This document shows positions 32,790-42,630 of a stretch of DNA of 64,000 bases, in pieces. The stretch is from NCBI RefSeq assembly GCF_002939305.1, contig NZ_MVDI01000001.1, positions 682,001 to 746,000 on the forward strand. The letters are read 5' to 3'. The translations under genes and the position numbers were made by a program. The notes under the pieces are model-generated. The model had not been told where the DNA came from. It ran no database searches and was given only the letters and a program-made list of their open reading frames with translations. Numbering within the stretch: position 1 is the stretch's first letter; every line of letters begins with the position of its first letter. The DNA is from Chroococcidiopsis sp. TS-821. Its GTDB lineage: Bacteria > Cyanobacteriota > Cyanobacteriia > Cyanobacteriales > Chroococcidiopsidaceae.

Positions 32790-33326
32790 TTATTTATCTA
32801 AATATTTATTTTTTGCCGATAATGAAACTCCCATAGCTTGTGATAGTAATACTTCAAAGTTGCGGATTGGAGAAGAGCGAACAACTTCACCAGGAGTTAC
32901 AAAAGGTTCTACCAGGATGGTAAACATTCCCAAGCGATTTCCTGCTAGGACGTCAGTGAAGAAGCGATCGCCTACCATCGCGACTTGTGCAACAGGTAAG
33001 TTCATTGCCGCTAATGCTTGTCTCAGTTTGCGTCGAGAAGGCTTAACTGCACCACAAATATAAGGTAGGTTTAAGGAGCGAGCAATACTGCCAATGCGCG
33101 CATCGCTGAGGTTGTTGCTAACGAGCCACATTTCAGCAACTTCTCTGGTATTAGCAACCCATTGTTGCAACTCATAAGATGCTGCAGTAGCTTTGATAGG
33201 TACAAGTGTTTCATCTACATCTAATATTAGTCCTTTGATTTGATACTGTTGCAGAACATCAGGTGTTAGGTGGAGAATAGAACCTTCAAGAATTAAGTCT
33301 GGCTGCAGTAGTTCGTTCCAATCCAT
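32790..33326 (-). CDS. YqeG-family HAD phosphatase
   Basis: 178 residues. HAD motif I is LILDVDETLVP, motif II lies in LVSNN, the Lys is in AVKPSRRKL and motif IV is MVGDRFFTDVLAGNRLG. The family is the YqeG HAD-IIIA group. Its plant and cyanobacterial relatives include phosphatidylglycerophosphate phosphatases, so a role in phosphatidylglycerol synthesis is plausible. It is upstream of proB and downstream of mltG on the minus strand. Confidence 0.88.
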   Translation of the reverse strand: MDWNELLQPDLILEGSILHLTPDVLQQYQIKGLILDVDETLVPIKATAASYELQQWVANTREVAEMWLVSNNLSDARIGSIARSLNLPYICGAVKPSRRKLRQALAAMNLPVAQVAMVGDRFFTDVLAGNRLGMFTILVEPFVTPGEVVRSSPIRNFEVLLSQAMGVSLSAKNKYLDK

Positions 33327-33452
33327 GTTCTGCTCAAAGTAACGGTAGAGGAATCAAGTATACTTTCTCGATAAAGTAATTAACCACAGTAAGTCAAGTA
33401 TCTTTTTAAACTACATCCACTGCTAGCATGTTGTAGCTTCTAACGACGTAGC

Positions 33453-34589
33453 TTATTGTTTTAATTGCTGTTGCCTGCGAATTGCGGCTTGTGCTGCTTC
33501 GTGTTCAGCTAAAGTCCGACTAAAGACGTGCGTGCCGTCATAGCGGGCAACAAAGTAAAGATATGGAGTATCTTCGGGGTCGAGTGTTGCTTGAAGACTG
33601 GCAAGTCCAGGGCTAGCGATTGGTGTTGGTGGTAATCCAGGATTAAGGTAGGTATTATAAGGAGAAGGTGTATTAACCTGAGCCAGCGTCAATGGTTGGT
33701 CGGCAGTTTGGCGAATGCCCAAACCGTACTCGACTGTAGGATCGGCTCCTAAAGGTAATCCTTGCTCTAACCGACGCACAAAAACACCGGCAATTGTTTG
33801 GCGTTCGTTGGCTACAACAGCTTCTTTTTCGACGATACTTGCTAGCGTTACCCATTCACGAAGGTCAAATGGCGTTTGATGGCGCTGTTGTTCGTACAAA
33901 GGCAGCGCCAATTGCTCAAAGCGTTGCAGCATTTGGTTGACTACGGCTTGGGGTGTAACTTGGTCGCCGTTTAGCTTGTACGTATCTGGGTATAAAAAGC
34001 CTTCGAGATGAGGTAAGTCTGCAGGGAGCCACGGGTACTTATTGCGGTCGATTGTACTAGCAGCAGCAATAAACTCTGTAGCAGGAAAGAAGCCTTGCGC
34101 TTCAAAGTACGTTGCCATTTGCTGTATTGACCAACCTTCGGGAATGGTGAAGCTCAATTCGATCACTTTACCTTGCCAAATTTGCTCGGCGATCGCTTCG
34201 AGTGACTGCGTTCGTGACAGCGCATACGTTCCTGCTTTAAACCCACCGTCTGGATCTTGCCACTTCAACCAGCGTGCCCATAAGTCCCATGCTCTTGCGG
34301 AACGGATTAACCCTGCGGCTTCCAAATCGCGCCCGATTTGCTGCGTTGCTGTACCTTGAGGAATTTCAAACTTGACGACTTGAGCTTCAGGAATTTCTGG
34401 TACGGCGGATGCTTCCATTAATTGTGGAGGCGAACTTACAGAGTTCCACCAGTTTTTGCCTGCCAAAACACCTAATCCTAACGCTAGTGGCAGACCTAAA
34501 ATGAGCGACCACTTAAATATTTTTTGTACCACTTTTCTTGCTACTTGAGCTTGAGCTTTCAATTGCCTGGGATCTAGCAGAAGATGCAA
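33453..34589 (-). CDS. mltG: Endolytic murein transglycosylase MltG
   Basis: 378 residues. One N-terminal membrane anchor (WSLILGLPLALGLGVLAG), a LysM-like region (VVKFEIPQGTATQQIGRDL) and the YceG catalytic domain are seen. The catalytic Glu is in TLASIVEKEA. GLPLGADPTVEYGLG and PSPYNTYLNPGLPPTPIASPG are family signatures. It cuts nascent glycan strands and sets their length. The frame has no ATG at its beginning, so TTG at 34589 is the likely start. It follows the DUF3727 gene closely. Confidence 0.93.
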   Translation of the reverse strand: MHLLLDPRQLKAQAQVARKVVQKIFKWSLILGLPLALGLGVLAGKNWWNSVSSPPQLMEASAVPEIPEAQVVKFEIPQGTATQQIGRDLEAAGLIRSARAWDLWARWLKWQDPDGGFKAGTYALSRTQSLEAIAEQIWQGKVIELSFTIPEGWSIQQMATYFEAQGFFPATEFIAAASTIDRNKYPWLPADLPHLEGFLYPDTYKLNGDQVTPQAVVNQMLQRFEQLALPLYEQQRHQTPFDLREWVTLASIVEKEAVVANERQTIAGVFVRRLEQGLPLGADPTVEYGLGIRQTADQPLTLAQVNTPSPYNTYLNPGLPPTPIASPGLASLQATLDPEDTPYLYFVARYDGTHVFSRTLAEHEAAQAAIRRQQQLKQ

Positions 34590-34621
34590 TACCGTTGATG
34601 CCCACGCTTAATTTTTTAGTA

Positions 34622-35194
34622 CTATTCCATTTCATCGAATAGCTGTTCTTCTAACTGTGGTTGGACTTTGCGAAATTCTTCCGGAGAAAGTAGTTCGGGT
34701 TTACCGCTACCGTTTGCTTTGGCGAAGAACAGTAGTGGATCTAAAGGAGTATATATCGCATATTCTTGCTCGTCGTGGTAGAAACTTGCTAATAACTGTA
34801 ATTGCTCGGGTTCTAGCTCGGTGCCGTCTTCCTCAATTTCCAGTGTAAATAATTCAGTTTCTTCAACTGGTGGTAATTCACCAGCAACCGTTAAAGCAAA
34901 TGCGGTGTGTTTTAAAACTAAATTTTGCTCAGCAAGAACAGCTTCGGCAGTGCTGAAAATTCTGTCAATAGTTTCTTCGTCTTCGACAGGAACAGCTTCT
35001 TCTTCCTCGCCGTCACCTTGCCAAGCGAAAATCTCTACTGCAGAGTCTACGGGAAGAAGCAATAGATACTCTTGATTGTCTACGTAAAGCGATCGCTCTA
35101 CATAACAAGTTAGTTCGCGTCCTGCTTCATCCGTCAGTGTGACGGAGCTAGCATGGGATTGCTCGTTATCTTCAGAAAATTCAGATGGAAACAT
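34622..35194 (-). CDS. DUF3727 domain protein
   Basis: 190 residues and very acidic. Two similar halves are seen: a DUF1292-like first half (VTLTDEAGRELTCYVERSL, EYLLLLPVDSAVEIFAW) and a DUF3727 second half (ASFYHDEQEYAIYTPLDPLLFFAKA). The family is conserved in cyanobacteria and plastids, and its function is unknown to me. It lies between ruvX and mltG on the same strand, a common cyanobacterial neighbourhood. Confidence 0.82.
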   Translation of the reverse strand: MFPSEFSEDNEQSHASSVTLTDEAGRELTCYVERSLYVDNQEYLLLLPVDSAVEIFAWQGDGEEEEAVPVEDEETIDRIFSTAEAVLAEQNLVLKHTAFALTVAGELPPVEETELFTLEIEEDGTELEPEQLQLLASFYHDEQEYAIYTPLDPLLFFAKANGSGKPELLSPEEFRKVQPQLEEQLFDEME

Positions 35195-35406
35195 AGCCGA
35201 TAGTAAAAACCGTCAACTTATCTGACAAGGACGTTGGTAATTAACTTACCTACATGCAAAAACTACCTATAAATAAACTCTTTTTAGGTAGTGTTGGTTA
35301 GCTTTCAGAATATCACGCTGGCGTGCCTAACCTCCTAATCTTACAGACTTTTTGCTAATCAGCATCAAATCAATTTAAAAAGGCGATCTTGCAAATGGGC
35401 AGTATG

Positions 35407-35913
35407 CTACGCCCTTAGCTGCGTGCGGCGTTCATCTAACCATTGCTGCAAAATCAAAGCTGCTGCTTTGCGATCGACAAGTCCTTTATTACGTGATGGA
35501 GAAAGATTTTGTGCTTGGAGTAATTGTTCGGCTTGAAACGAAGTCAATCGCTCATCGACATATTCCAACGGCAATTGTAAAGCGCGAGCATATCTACTTG
35601 CTAATTTCTGTACTTCTTGTGCTTGCTTACCTAACGAGCCATCCATCGAATAAGGTAGACCAACAACTAACACTTGAACGCGGCGTTCTTGAACAAGCAA
35701 CTTGAGTTGTGCCAAGTCCGCAGCAAAAGATTTGCGCTCGATAGTTGTGAGTCCTGAAGCAATCAAACCCGTTCCATCACATCCAGCAACGCCAATCCGC
35801 TTGCGACCGATATCTAAGCCTAATGCTGAGATAAAGCGCTGTTTGCTTAGATTTTCCGTCACGCTATGAGCATGATGATTGCTAGTGACTTGTAGATGGC
35901 TAACTTCTGACAT
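35407..35913 (-). CDS. ruvX: Holliday junction resolvase-like RuvX/YqgF
   Basis: 168 residues with an RNase-H fold. ALGLDIGRKRIGVAGCD carries the first catalytic Asp, VLVVGLPYSMDGSLG is the middle signature and YVDERLTSFQAEQLL holds the catalytic Glu region. LVDRKAAALILQQWL gives the last Asp. YqgF proteins act on RNA ends or branched DNA, with a likely role in pre-16S rRNA maturation. Its start is three bases after the stop of the GNAT gene. Confidence 0.92.
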   Translation of the reverse strand: MSEVSHLQVTSNHHAHSVTENLSKQRFISALGLDIGRKRIGVAGCDGTGLIASGLTTIERKSFAADLAQLKLLVQERRVQVLVVGLPYSMDGSLGKQAQEVQKLASRYARALQLPLEYVDERLTSFQAEQLLQAQNLSPSRNKGLVDRKAAALILQQWLDERRTQLRA

Positions 35914-35916
35914 TAT

Positions 35917-37194
35917 TTACTTTTCTGCCTCGTCGTCTAGCTGATGTTGCAACGAATCTTCCTCTTGATTACTTGCAGAAGTTGCGTCTGACGCACTAAA
36001 TTGATTAGCAAAATGCGATTGGGAATTCGTCTTGAGCTTTAATAAGGTAGATGGAGTATCTGGTATCCAAGACATGCCACCAGGTACGGGTTTACGCGCT
36101 GGCTGTAAACCTTGAAGGACTTCTGGCCATTGCAGACCTTCTAAAGAAGCGAATTTAGACTCGCGGATTTTGTGCCAAACCGAGCGTGACATCATTAGTG
36201 TATGTTCTATCCGCTTAGCTCCAATTTGCTCTAGATATTCTTCGCGTTCTGGTTGATAATCCGCCGAAGCTAGTTGTAGAGGTTGGGGTGGTAGGTCTTG
36301 AACAATCCGTGCTAGTTGAGACAACAACTCTGGATACAGCCAAGTATACGCAGGGTGTACCGTTAAAGTTGCAACGTGCGGTTGTTCGGTGCGACACATG
36401 CGTAATTGAAAATAACCGATTGCTGCTTTCCGCTGCGGTTCAAACACATAGCCGCTCACAACCTCAGTTTTACTGCGCCATTGTCTTATTCCTTCGATGA
36501 GTGCGCCAAGAAGACTTGTTTTAAAGTCTTGAATCTCGCGGTCAAACACTTGACGGACTAAAGGTGGCATTGATGCAGTATCTAGTTGGTAGAGCAACTG
36601 TGCGTCTGCATTACTTACAGGCAGTAGGTTTGGTAAATCAGGTTCTCGTGCGGATAATTCTTGTAATAAGCTTGGCTCGATTTCCCAGTATGTCATCTGT
36701 GCCAAGGTCTGAAACCCGTTCTGACGATAAAGCGCTAAGGCTTCTTTGTCGTTAACATTAACTTCTAATAACCACGTGCGAGCTTCACCAATTGCTTCAA
36801 AGCAGTAGCGCAAAAGTTGCGAACCAATTCCTTGCGCGCGGGCTTTCGCATCGACAGCAACTTGCTGAACTTTCCACGTACTGCGAGTACGATTAAAAGG
36901 TGCCACTTGAATCATACCTAGCACTTGGCGGTATTGCTCAGCTACGTAGATGCAAAAACGATACTGTAGCGGGTTAGGAAAAAGGCTTAAACACTTTAGC
37001 AGTCCAAACCAACGACGCAGCGGGCTTAAGTGCGACTGAACCTTGTTTGCGCTTCGCGAACGCATTGCATTTTTGGCATTACTTGATTGTTCTGCTTCAA
37101 AGGATTCAGCACTCAAGCGTTCAATACCATCTAGATCGCGGTATTGAACTGGTCTAATGACTAGACTTTGGTTTTGGGGAGGCATGGAAGTCAT
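35917..37194 (-). CDS. GNAT acetyltransferase with degenerate second domain
   Basis: 425 residues, about twice a single GNAT domain. The N-terminal domain has the acetyl-CoA site (VAVDAKARAQGIGSQLLRYC) and EVNVNDKEALALYRQNGF. The C-terminal half (GYVFEPQRKAAIGYFQLRMC, VATLTVHPAY, YLEQIGAKRIEHTLMMSRSVW) has GNAT-like strands but no clear Q/R-x-x-G-x-G/A loop. It is the probable first gene of a unit with ruvX. The substrate is unknown. ATG 37185 is an alternative start. Confidence 0.82.
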   Translation of the reverse strand: MTSMPPQNQSLVIRPVQYRDLDGIERLSAESFEAEQSSNAKNAMRSRSANKVQSHLSPLRRWFGLLKCLSLFPNPLQYRFCIYVAEQYRQVLGMIQVAPFNRTRSTWKVQQVAVDAKARAQGIGSQLLRYCFEAIGEARTWLLEVNVNDKEALALYRQNGFQTLAQMTYWEIEPSLLQELSAREPDLPNLLPVSNADAQLLYQLDTASMPPLVRQVFDREIQDFKTSLLGALIEGIRQWRSKTEVVSGYVFEPQRKAAIGYFQLRMCRTEQPHVATLTVHPAYTWLYPELLSQLARIVQDLPPQPLQLASADYQPEREEYLEQIGAKRIEHTLMMSRSVWHKIRESKFASLEGLQWPEVLQGLQPARKPVPGGMSWIPDTPSTLLKLKTNSQSHFANQFSASDATSASNQEEDSLQHQLDDEAEK

Positions 37195-37389
37195 GTTAGA
37201 TGGGCCGCCATTCAGCCTGAAGTTAAAAGGTGTCGCTGCAATTATCTTAACGGCAAAAGCTTGGCGATCGCTGTTCTGCTGAAGTACGGATTTCTGACTA
37301 CTGGCAATTTATATGCTGCAAAACCTTACTGGAATAGATTTTTAGCTTTATACATTTTACAAAATTTTCTCAATATATTACCAAAACAT

Positions 37390-37425
37390 AAAAGACCTTA
37401 GCACTGATGATGCGTGTTAAGGTCT
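37390..37425 (-). terminator. Rho-independent terminator
   Basis: On the minus strand AGACCTTAACAC pairs with GTGCTAAGGTCT (12 pairs, one G-U), followed by TTTTATG. It lies 64 bases past the stop of the 149-residue hypothetical gene and supports that gene being expressed. Confidence 0.8.
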
Positions 37426-37489
37426 GGAGTCTCTTGTTAAGTTGACACGACTGCCGGCTGTGCTTGATAACCTAACAGCGGTACGATAC

Positions 37490-37939
37490 TTAGGATATTG
37501 CCTGGCGAGAAATGAATTTTTCAATCGTTGCTTGTGTTTGATGGAGTAGATGTTCGCGGCTGTCAATTACCTTCGGATTGAGGTTAGGAACTAAATTCCG
37601 AGCTTGTAAAGTCATATGAAGCTGAAGATGTGCTACATACTCACTGAAGTCTTCACGCACTGAATGTTGTTTTAGCTCCTTTGATTGCATTGCCACGGTG
37701 TTCTCCTTTAATGATCCTGTGCGAGTTAATCCAAATCCGAAATTATCACGTGCTGCTTCACCATTGTCGCACTTTGCAATGAAGTGTAATGCTTCAACGG
37801 GCATTTTATTAAAAAAAGTTACAGAATGATGGACTAAAGCAGGGAAATTGCAAGAGGTAAGAAAATTAAAATCTCTAAAAAACTTCTCAATATATGCCTT
37901 GTCGCCTAAGATTTGATCCATCTTTTGGTCAAGGAACAT
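37490..37939 (-). CDS. Hypothetical protein, 149 residues
   Basis: I do not recognise this protein. It has no signal peptide or membrane helix. It contains an Asn/Phe-rich segment (FRDFNFLTSCNFPALVHHSVTFF), a central KELKQHSVREDF helix and His-rich stretches (HLQLHMTLQARN, REHLLHQTQATIEKF). A good terminator follows it. It is divergent from the metallophosphoesterase gene with 52 bases between the starts. Confidence 0.6.
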   Translation of the reverse strand: MFLDQKMDQILGDKAYIEKFFRDFNFLTSCNFPALVHHSVTFFNKMPVEALHFIAKCDNGEAARDNFGFGLTRTGSLKENTVAMQSKELKQHSVREDFSEYVAHLQLHMTLQARNLVPNLNPKVIDSREHLLHQTQATIEKFISRQAIS

Positions 37940-37991
37940 CGGTTATAAATGTGCGATCCTTATTTTAATAAGGAGTTGCATTTTCAACTTA

Positions 37992-38699
37992 ATGATTTTA
38001 TTCGGTGGAGATCCGCACGGTGATTTCAGACCTGTGATTCGGGCAGTCAATACATATTCTCCGCAAGCAGTTGTGTTGCTAGGTGATTTTGACCTAGAGC
38101 GATCGCTAGAAGAAGAACTAGCTGCCATCCTGGATAAAACCGAAGTTTGGTTCATTCATGGCAATCACGACGCGGATCGAGACCATTGGTACGATAATTT
38201 ATTTTCATCAAAATTGGCGCACCGCAATCTACACGGTCGTGTTGTAAAAATCGCTGGCGTGCGTATTGCTGGTTTAGGTGGCGTATTTCGTGCCAAAATT
38301 TGGCGTCCTCCTGCTGCGCCAAGATTTCCTAGTCCAAATGACCTTTTGTCGATCTGCGGTAAAGGCGAACGTTGGCGTGGTGGTATTCCGCGCAAACATC
38401 ATGCGAGTATTTTTTGGCAACACTATAAAGCGCTTTGGCATCAGCAAGCAGATATTTTGGTGACGCATGAAGCACCTTCTTGCCATCGCTACGGTTTTAA
38501 AGAACTCGATGACCTTGCGGAAGCTTTGGGAGTCAAAGCTGTCTTTCACGGTCATCATCACGAACATTACACAAGAGCGATCGGTAGCGGCAAAATTGCT
38601 GTCCACGGCGTTGCTAAAGCTGGGATAAGCGATCAAGCAGGAAGGATTCTCATTCAAGGCAAGTCAGATGCATACATTAGGCAAAAAGTCAAGAGTTAG
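37992..38699 (+). CDS. Calcineurin-like metallophosphoesterase
   Basis: 235 residues with the five metal-binding blocks: [38 protein letters not shown] and FHGHHHEHY. The GDxHG-to-HGDPHG variant at the N-terminus is common. Members hydrolyse phosphomonoesters or nucleotides with two metal ions. The substrate is unknown. It ends inside the mutS stop region with a four-base tail-to-tail overlap. Confidence 0.88.
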   Translation: MILFGGDPHGDFRPVIRAVNTYSPQAVVLLGDFDLERSLEEELAAILDKTEVWFIHGNHDADRDHWYDNLFSSKLAHRNLHGRVVKIAGVRIAGLGGVFRAKIWRPPAAPRFPSPNDLLSICGKGERWRGGIPRKHHASIFWQHYKALWHQQADILVTHEAPSCHRYGFKELDDLAEALGVKAVFHGHHHEHYTRAIGSGKIAVHGVAKAGISDQAGRILIQGKSDAYIRQKVKS

Positions 38700-41326
38700 T
38701 TTGCGTTAATCGTATGGCGTTCTACAGCAACTCCTTCGCGCAGCCCTACGGCGATTTTACTGTGCTTTTCGATTTGTCCCATCACTTGCTTAGCACGTTG
38801 AATCACAACGGTGGGTAATCCCGCTAGGCGTCCAGCTTCGATACCATAAGATTTATCGGCACCCCCTGGCTGTACCTGATGTAAGAAGATAATTTGATCG
38901 GGTAATTCCTTGACAGTGACTTGGTAGTTCGCAACGTTCGTCAAAATTGATGCAAGTTCATTGAGTTCGTGATAGTGGGTTGCAAAGATTGTGCGTGCTT
39001 GAATTTCAGTTGCTAAATATTCCGCTACAGCCCAAGCGATCGAAAGACCGTCAAACGTTGCCGTACCTCGACCAATTTCGTCTAGCAACACCAGCGATCG
39101 CCGCGTTGCATGATTGAGAATATTTGCAGTTTCGTTCATCTCAACCATAAATGTTGATTGACCTGTTGCTAAGTCATCTACTGCACCAACACGCGTAAAG
39201 ATGCGATCGCATATTCCCAAACGTGCAGAACTAGCGGGAACAAAACTTCCCACCTGTGCCATTAACTGAATTAATCCTACTTGACGTAGATAACAGCTTT
39301 TCCCACTAGCATTTGGTCCTGTCAGAATAATCAGATCGGGGTATTGATGGTTGGTAATAGGTAATTGGTCATGGCGACTACCTAAACACGTAGAATTTGG
39401 TACAAAAAAGCCCGCAGGTAAGGATTGTTCTACAACAGGGTGGCGCCCATCTACAATTGTAATTTCTCGCCCTTCCACCATTTCTGGACGGCAGTAGCCT
39501 TGATAAACTGCGACTTCAGCTAAACCACACAGTACATCGGCTGCTGCTACCGCCCGCGATATGTTGCGAATCAATTCTGCGTGTTCGGCAACTTCACTGC
39601 GCAATTGGGCAAAGATTTCATACTCTAAGCGATTTAGCTCGTCTCTAGCACTGAGAATCCGACTTTCGCGCTCTTTCAACTCAGGAGTAATATAGCGTTC
39701 CTCGTTCGTTAAAGTTTGCTTGCGGATGTAATGACTAGGAACTTGATCGGCTTTACTGCGAGAAATACTGATGTAATAACCAAATGTTTTATTGTAACCT
39801 ACTTTTAAAGTAGGAATATCTGTCTTTGTGCGTTCCTCAACTTCTAAATTCGCAATCCACTGCTGATCCGCTTCTACGGTAGCGCGTCTTTCATCGAGTT
39901 GCGAATTAACGCCAGGGCGAATCAAGCCACCTTCTGAGAGAAGAATTGGTGGCGACTCAACAAGATGAGCGCGAAGTTTCGTGGCTAATTCTTCCAATAC
40001 AACGGGGACTTTTTGCAAGGCTCGCAGGTAAGGCGATTTAGCTGTTTCTACAATCCGCGCGATTTCGGGGAGTTTTGCCAATGACTCGGCTAAAGCAACA
40101 AGATCTCTTGCGTTGGCACTGCCAGAACCCGCACGCCCTGTTAACCTTTCTAAGTCATAAATTTGTCGCAAACAACTGCGTAAATCTTGCCGTAGCGAAC
40201 TATCTGCAATTAATTCCTCAATTGTGTCTTGTCGGGCGCGAATTCCTTTAATGTCAATGAGTGGCTGCAAAAACCAACGACGCAACGCACGTCCACCCAT
40301 TGCGGTACTTGTACGGTCTAACGCCCACAGCAGCGAACCGTGAAACGTTCCATCGCGCACTGTTTGCGTAATTTCTAGATTGCGCCGACTTTGATGATCC
40401 AGTATTAAGTAATCACTAATCGTATACGTGCGCAAAGCTTGTAGGGCGATCGGATTTTCTTTTTGCGTTTCTTCTAAGTACTGCAACAAACCGCCCGCAG
40501 CCCTCACTGCGAGAGGAAGATGTTCGCAACCTAATCCTTCAAGCGATCGCACGCGAAATTTTTGAATTAAGCGTTGTCGTGCTTCTGATTGTGCAAATGC
40601 TGTATGCGATCGCAAGGCGTAGCAAAAGGCAGGTGGTAAACACGCTGGCAAATGCTCTGAAGTTTCTCCAGGACGTAGTAAACTTCCTAAATCTGGTGCA
40701 TTTGTAGGAACTAAAACTTCTGATGGTTGCAACCGCATTAATTCCTGCGTCAGTTGCTCTAAATTATTTTCTTGCGTTGTCAAAAATTCGCCTGTGGAAA
40801 TATCTGCATAAGCTAATCCCCAGTGATTACCTGCTATGACAACTGCTGCTAAGAAGTTATTGCGTCGCGCTTGCAGCATTCCGTCATCAAGAAGTGTTCC
40901 TGGAGTGAGTACTCGCGTCACTTCTCGGCGTACTTGACGATGTTGGGCGGCGGCGACTTCGGCATCTTCAACTTGGTCGCAAATTGCGATCGCGTATCCC
41001 TTTTCCACTAACATGGCACAATAGCGCTCTAGTGCATGATGCGGTACTCCCGTCATGGGTACGCGCCCTATTTCTTTTCCACCCTCCTTACTCGTCAGCA
41101 CCAGTTCCAATTCTCGCGAAACCGTGAGTGCATCGAGAAAGAAAGTTTCAAAAAAATCTCCACATCGATAGAGTAGTATGGTATTTGGATACTGTTCCTT
41201 GACTTGCACAAAATGCTGGTACATTGGTGAAAGTTTGGTGATATCCAGTTTTCGATAGTCCGCATTACGCACCATCGGCTTACTATCAAATTCTGTAGAA
41301 GTAGATGCAGAGGAGGAATTGTTCAT
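38696..41326 (-). CDS. mutS: DNA mismatch repair protein MutS
   Basis: 876 residues from the ATG at 41326; a TTG 12 bases upstream is in frame. The mismatch-reading motif CGDFFETF (Phe58, Glu60), the clamp, Walker A (GPNASGKS, about 670-677) and the Walker B/signature region ([16 protein letters not shown]) are intact. Residues 653-661 (DQLPITNHQ), just before the ATPase core, are the translation of a dispersed repeat. The last residues (VGLREGVA) also look like repeat-derived sequence. No mutL is adjacent. Confidence 0.96.
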   Translation of the reverse strand: MNNSSSASTSTEFDSKPMVRNADYRKLDITKLSPMYQHFVQVKEQYPNTILLYRCGDFFETFFLDALTVSRELELVLTSKEGGKEIGRVPMTGVPHHALERYCAMLVEKGYAIAICDQVEDAEVAAAQHRQVRREVTRVLTPGTLLDDGMLQARRNNFLAAVVIAGNHWGLAYADISTGEFLTTQENNLEQLTQELMRLQPSEVLVPTNAPDLGSLLRPGETSEHLPACLPPAFCYALRSHTAFAQSEARQRLIQKFRVRSLEGLGCEHLPLAVRAAGGLLQYLEETQKENPIALQALRTYTISDYLILDHQSRRNLEITQTVRDGTFHGSLLWALDRTSTAMGGRALRRWFLQPLIDIKGIRARQDTIEELIADSSLRQDLRSCLRQIYDLERLTGRAGSGSANARDLVALAESLAKLPEIARIVETAKSPYLRALQKVPVVLEELATKLRAHLVESPPILLSEGGLIRPGVNSQLDERRATVEADQQWIANLEVEERTKTDIPTLKVGYNKTFGYYISISRSKADQVPSHYIRKQTLTNEERYITPELKERESRILSARDELNRLEYEIFAQLRSEVAEHAELIRNISRAVAAADVLCGLAEVAVYQGYCRPEMVEGREITIVDGRHPVVEQSLPAGFFVPNSTCLGSRHDQLPITNHQYPDLIILTGPNASGKSCYLRQVGLIQLMAQVGSFVPASSARLGICDRIFTRVGAVDDLATGQSTFMVEMNETANILNHATRRSLVLLDEIGRGTATFDGLSIAWAVAEYLATEIQARTIFATHYHELNELASILTNVANYQVTVKELPDQIIFLHQVQPGGADKSYGIEAGRLAGLPTVVIQRAKQVMGQIEKHSKIAVGLREGVAVERHTINAN
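39341..39371 (-). repeat. Dispersed TTACCTATTACC-type repeat inside mutS
   Basis: On the minus strand the string GACCAATTACCTATTACC with the following ACCATCAAT is the same type as repeats at 2642-2695 and 55998-56030. It is in frame and adds about nine residues to MutS ahead of the Walker A motif. Confidence 0.6.
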
Positions 41327-41760
41327 CGCCGTCAACAATCAGTTATACGCCTTAGCCTTTTTAGTGTAAGTAAAAGTAATTTATAAAATTTTTACTAACT
41401 TAGAAATAGACAACTTTTTATCCAGTATTATTCTTCTTCCTATCCAACGCTGATTTTGCTAATGAATTATACTATACTTTATCACTTTTTCGCTCGACTC
41501 AATAAAATATTAAAATAATATTGATATTTATAGAAAATTTCCAAATAACTGCTACTTCGAATTATTCCTGCGGCTAAAAATCAACACTCCATATATTACT
41601 TAAAACGATTAAACACTATAAAATTTTCATTTTACATCTTAATTTTGTCATTTTTTCTATCCTACCCTATGGGAAGGCTACGCCTATGCGGTTCGTTTAA
41701 AACAAGGTCAACTTTTGTAGGTTTTCCTTACAATAAGGTAATAGTTATTAGGATTTAGTA
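41327..41760. other. AT-rich intergenic region with a short dispersed repeat
   Basis: 434 bases, very AT-rich, with no gene. At 41660-41696 a GC-richer string begins CCTACCCTATGGGAAGGC. A related string is at 58439-58487. I see no other structure. The promoter of mutS and that of the EamA transporter probably lie here. Confidence 0.5.
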
Positions 41761-42630
41761 TTGATAGTTTATCTCAAATTAGTATTAACAGCGGTTGTTT
41801 GGGGCGGCACATTTATTGCTGGAAGATGGGTTGTACAAAGTTTAGAACCTTTTTCCGCTGCATTTTGCCGTTTTGCTGTTTCTTCCATATGTTTATTATT
41901 TCTTACGGCTCAGCAAGAAGGGCAATTACCGCGTCTTCAACGAAAGCAACTTACGCAAGTAATTCTATTAGGAATGACAGGGGTATTTGCGTACAATGCT
42001 TTCTTTTTTCTTGGCTTGCAAACTATTGCTGCTAGCCGTGCAGCATTGATTGTTGCGTTAAACCCGACGTTTATTGCGCTGGGTTCTGTTTTATTTTTCA
42101 AAGATAAACTGACAATTTTAAAATTAATAGGAATTATTACGTCTTTATTAGGAGCTGCATTAGCAATTAGCAGAGGAAATATAGTTAATATTTTAGCTGA
42201 TAATCTAAGTATCGGGGATTTATTTTTATTCGGCTGTGTCTTTAGCTGGGTTGCCTATACGCTGATTGGTAAACTAGCAATGCAACAACTTTCACCTTTA
42301 GTTGCTACGACATATGCTTGCTTGATTGGTACTATTGCCTTATTTTTTCCCGCTCTATCCGAAGGGATTTTACAACAATTTTTTCAAATCAATTTGGTTA
42401 CGTGGTTAGTAATTTGGTATTTAGGTTTTTTAAGTTCGGCGTTGGGTTTTATTTGGTATTCTGAAGGTGTTAGAACAATTGGTCCTGCCAAAGCTGCTAT
42501 TTTTATTAATTTAGTACCAGTATCAGCAATTTTGCTAGCAGCCGTTGTATTGCAAGAAGAAATTACTTTGAGTCTTCTAGTAGGCGGTACTTTAGTAGTA
42601 ATTGGTGTATTGCTTACGAATAAAGCTTAA
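41761..42630 (+). CDS. EamA/DMT-family transporter
   Basis: 289 residues, ten hydrophobic helices in two EamA repeats. The first repeat has LKLVLTAVVWGGTFIAGRWVV and the second begins IGDLFLFGCVFSWVAYTLIGKLA. LGFIWYSEGVRTIGPAKAAIFINLVPVSAILLA is the typical late signature. It probably exports metabolites or amino acids. A TTG start at 41761 is the first possible codon after an in-frame stop. The end overlaps the Nudix gene tail to tail by 17 bases. Confidence 0.88.
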   Translation: MIVYLKLVLTAVVWGGTFIAGRWVVQSLEPFSAAFCRFAVSSICLLFLTAQQEGQLPRLQRKQLTQVILLGMTGVFAYNAFFFLGLQTIAASRAALIVALNPTFIALGSVLFFKDKLTILKLIGIITSLLGAALAISRGNIVNILADNLSIGDLFLFGCVFSWVAYTLIGKLAMQQLSPLVATTYACLIGTIALFFPALSEGILQQFFQINLVTWLVIWYLGFLSSALGFIWYSEGVRTIGPAKAAIFINLVPVSAILLAAVVLQEEITLSLLVGGTLVVIGVLLTNKA

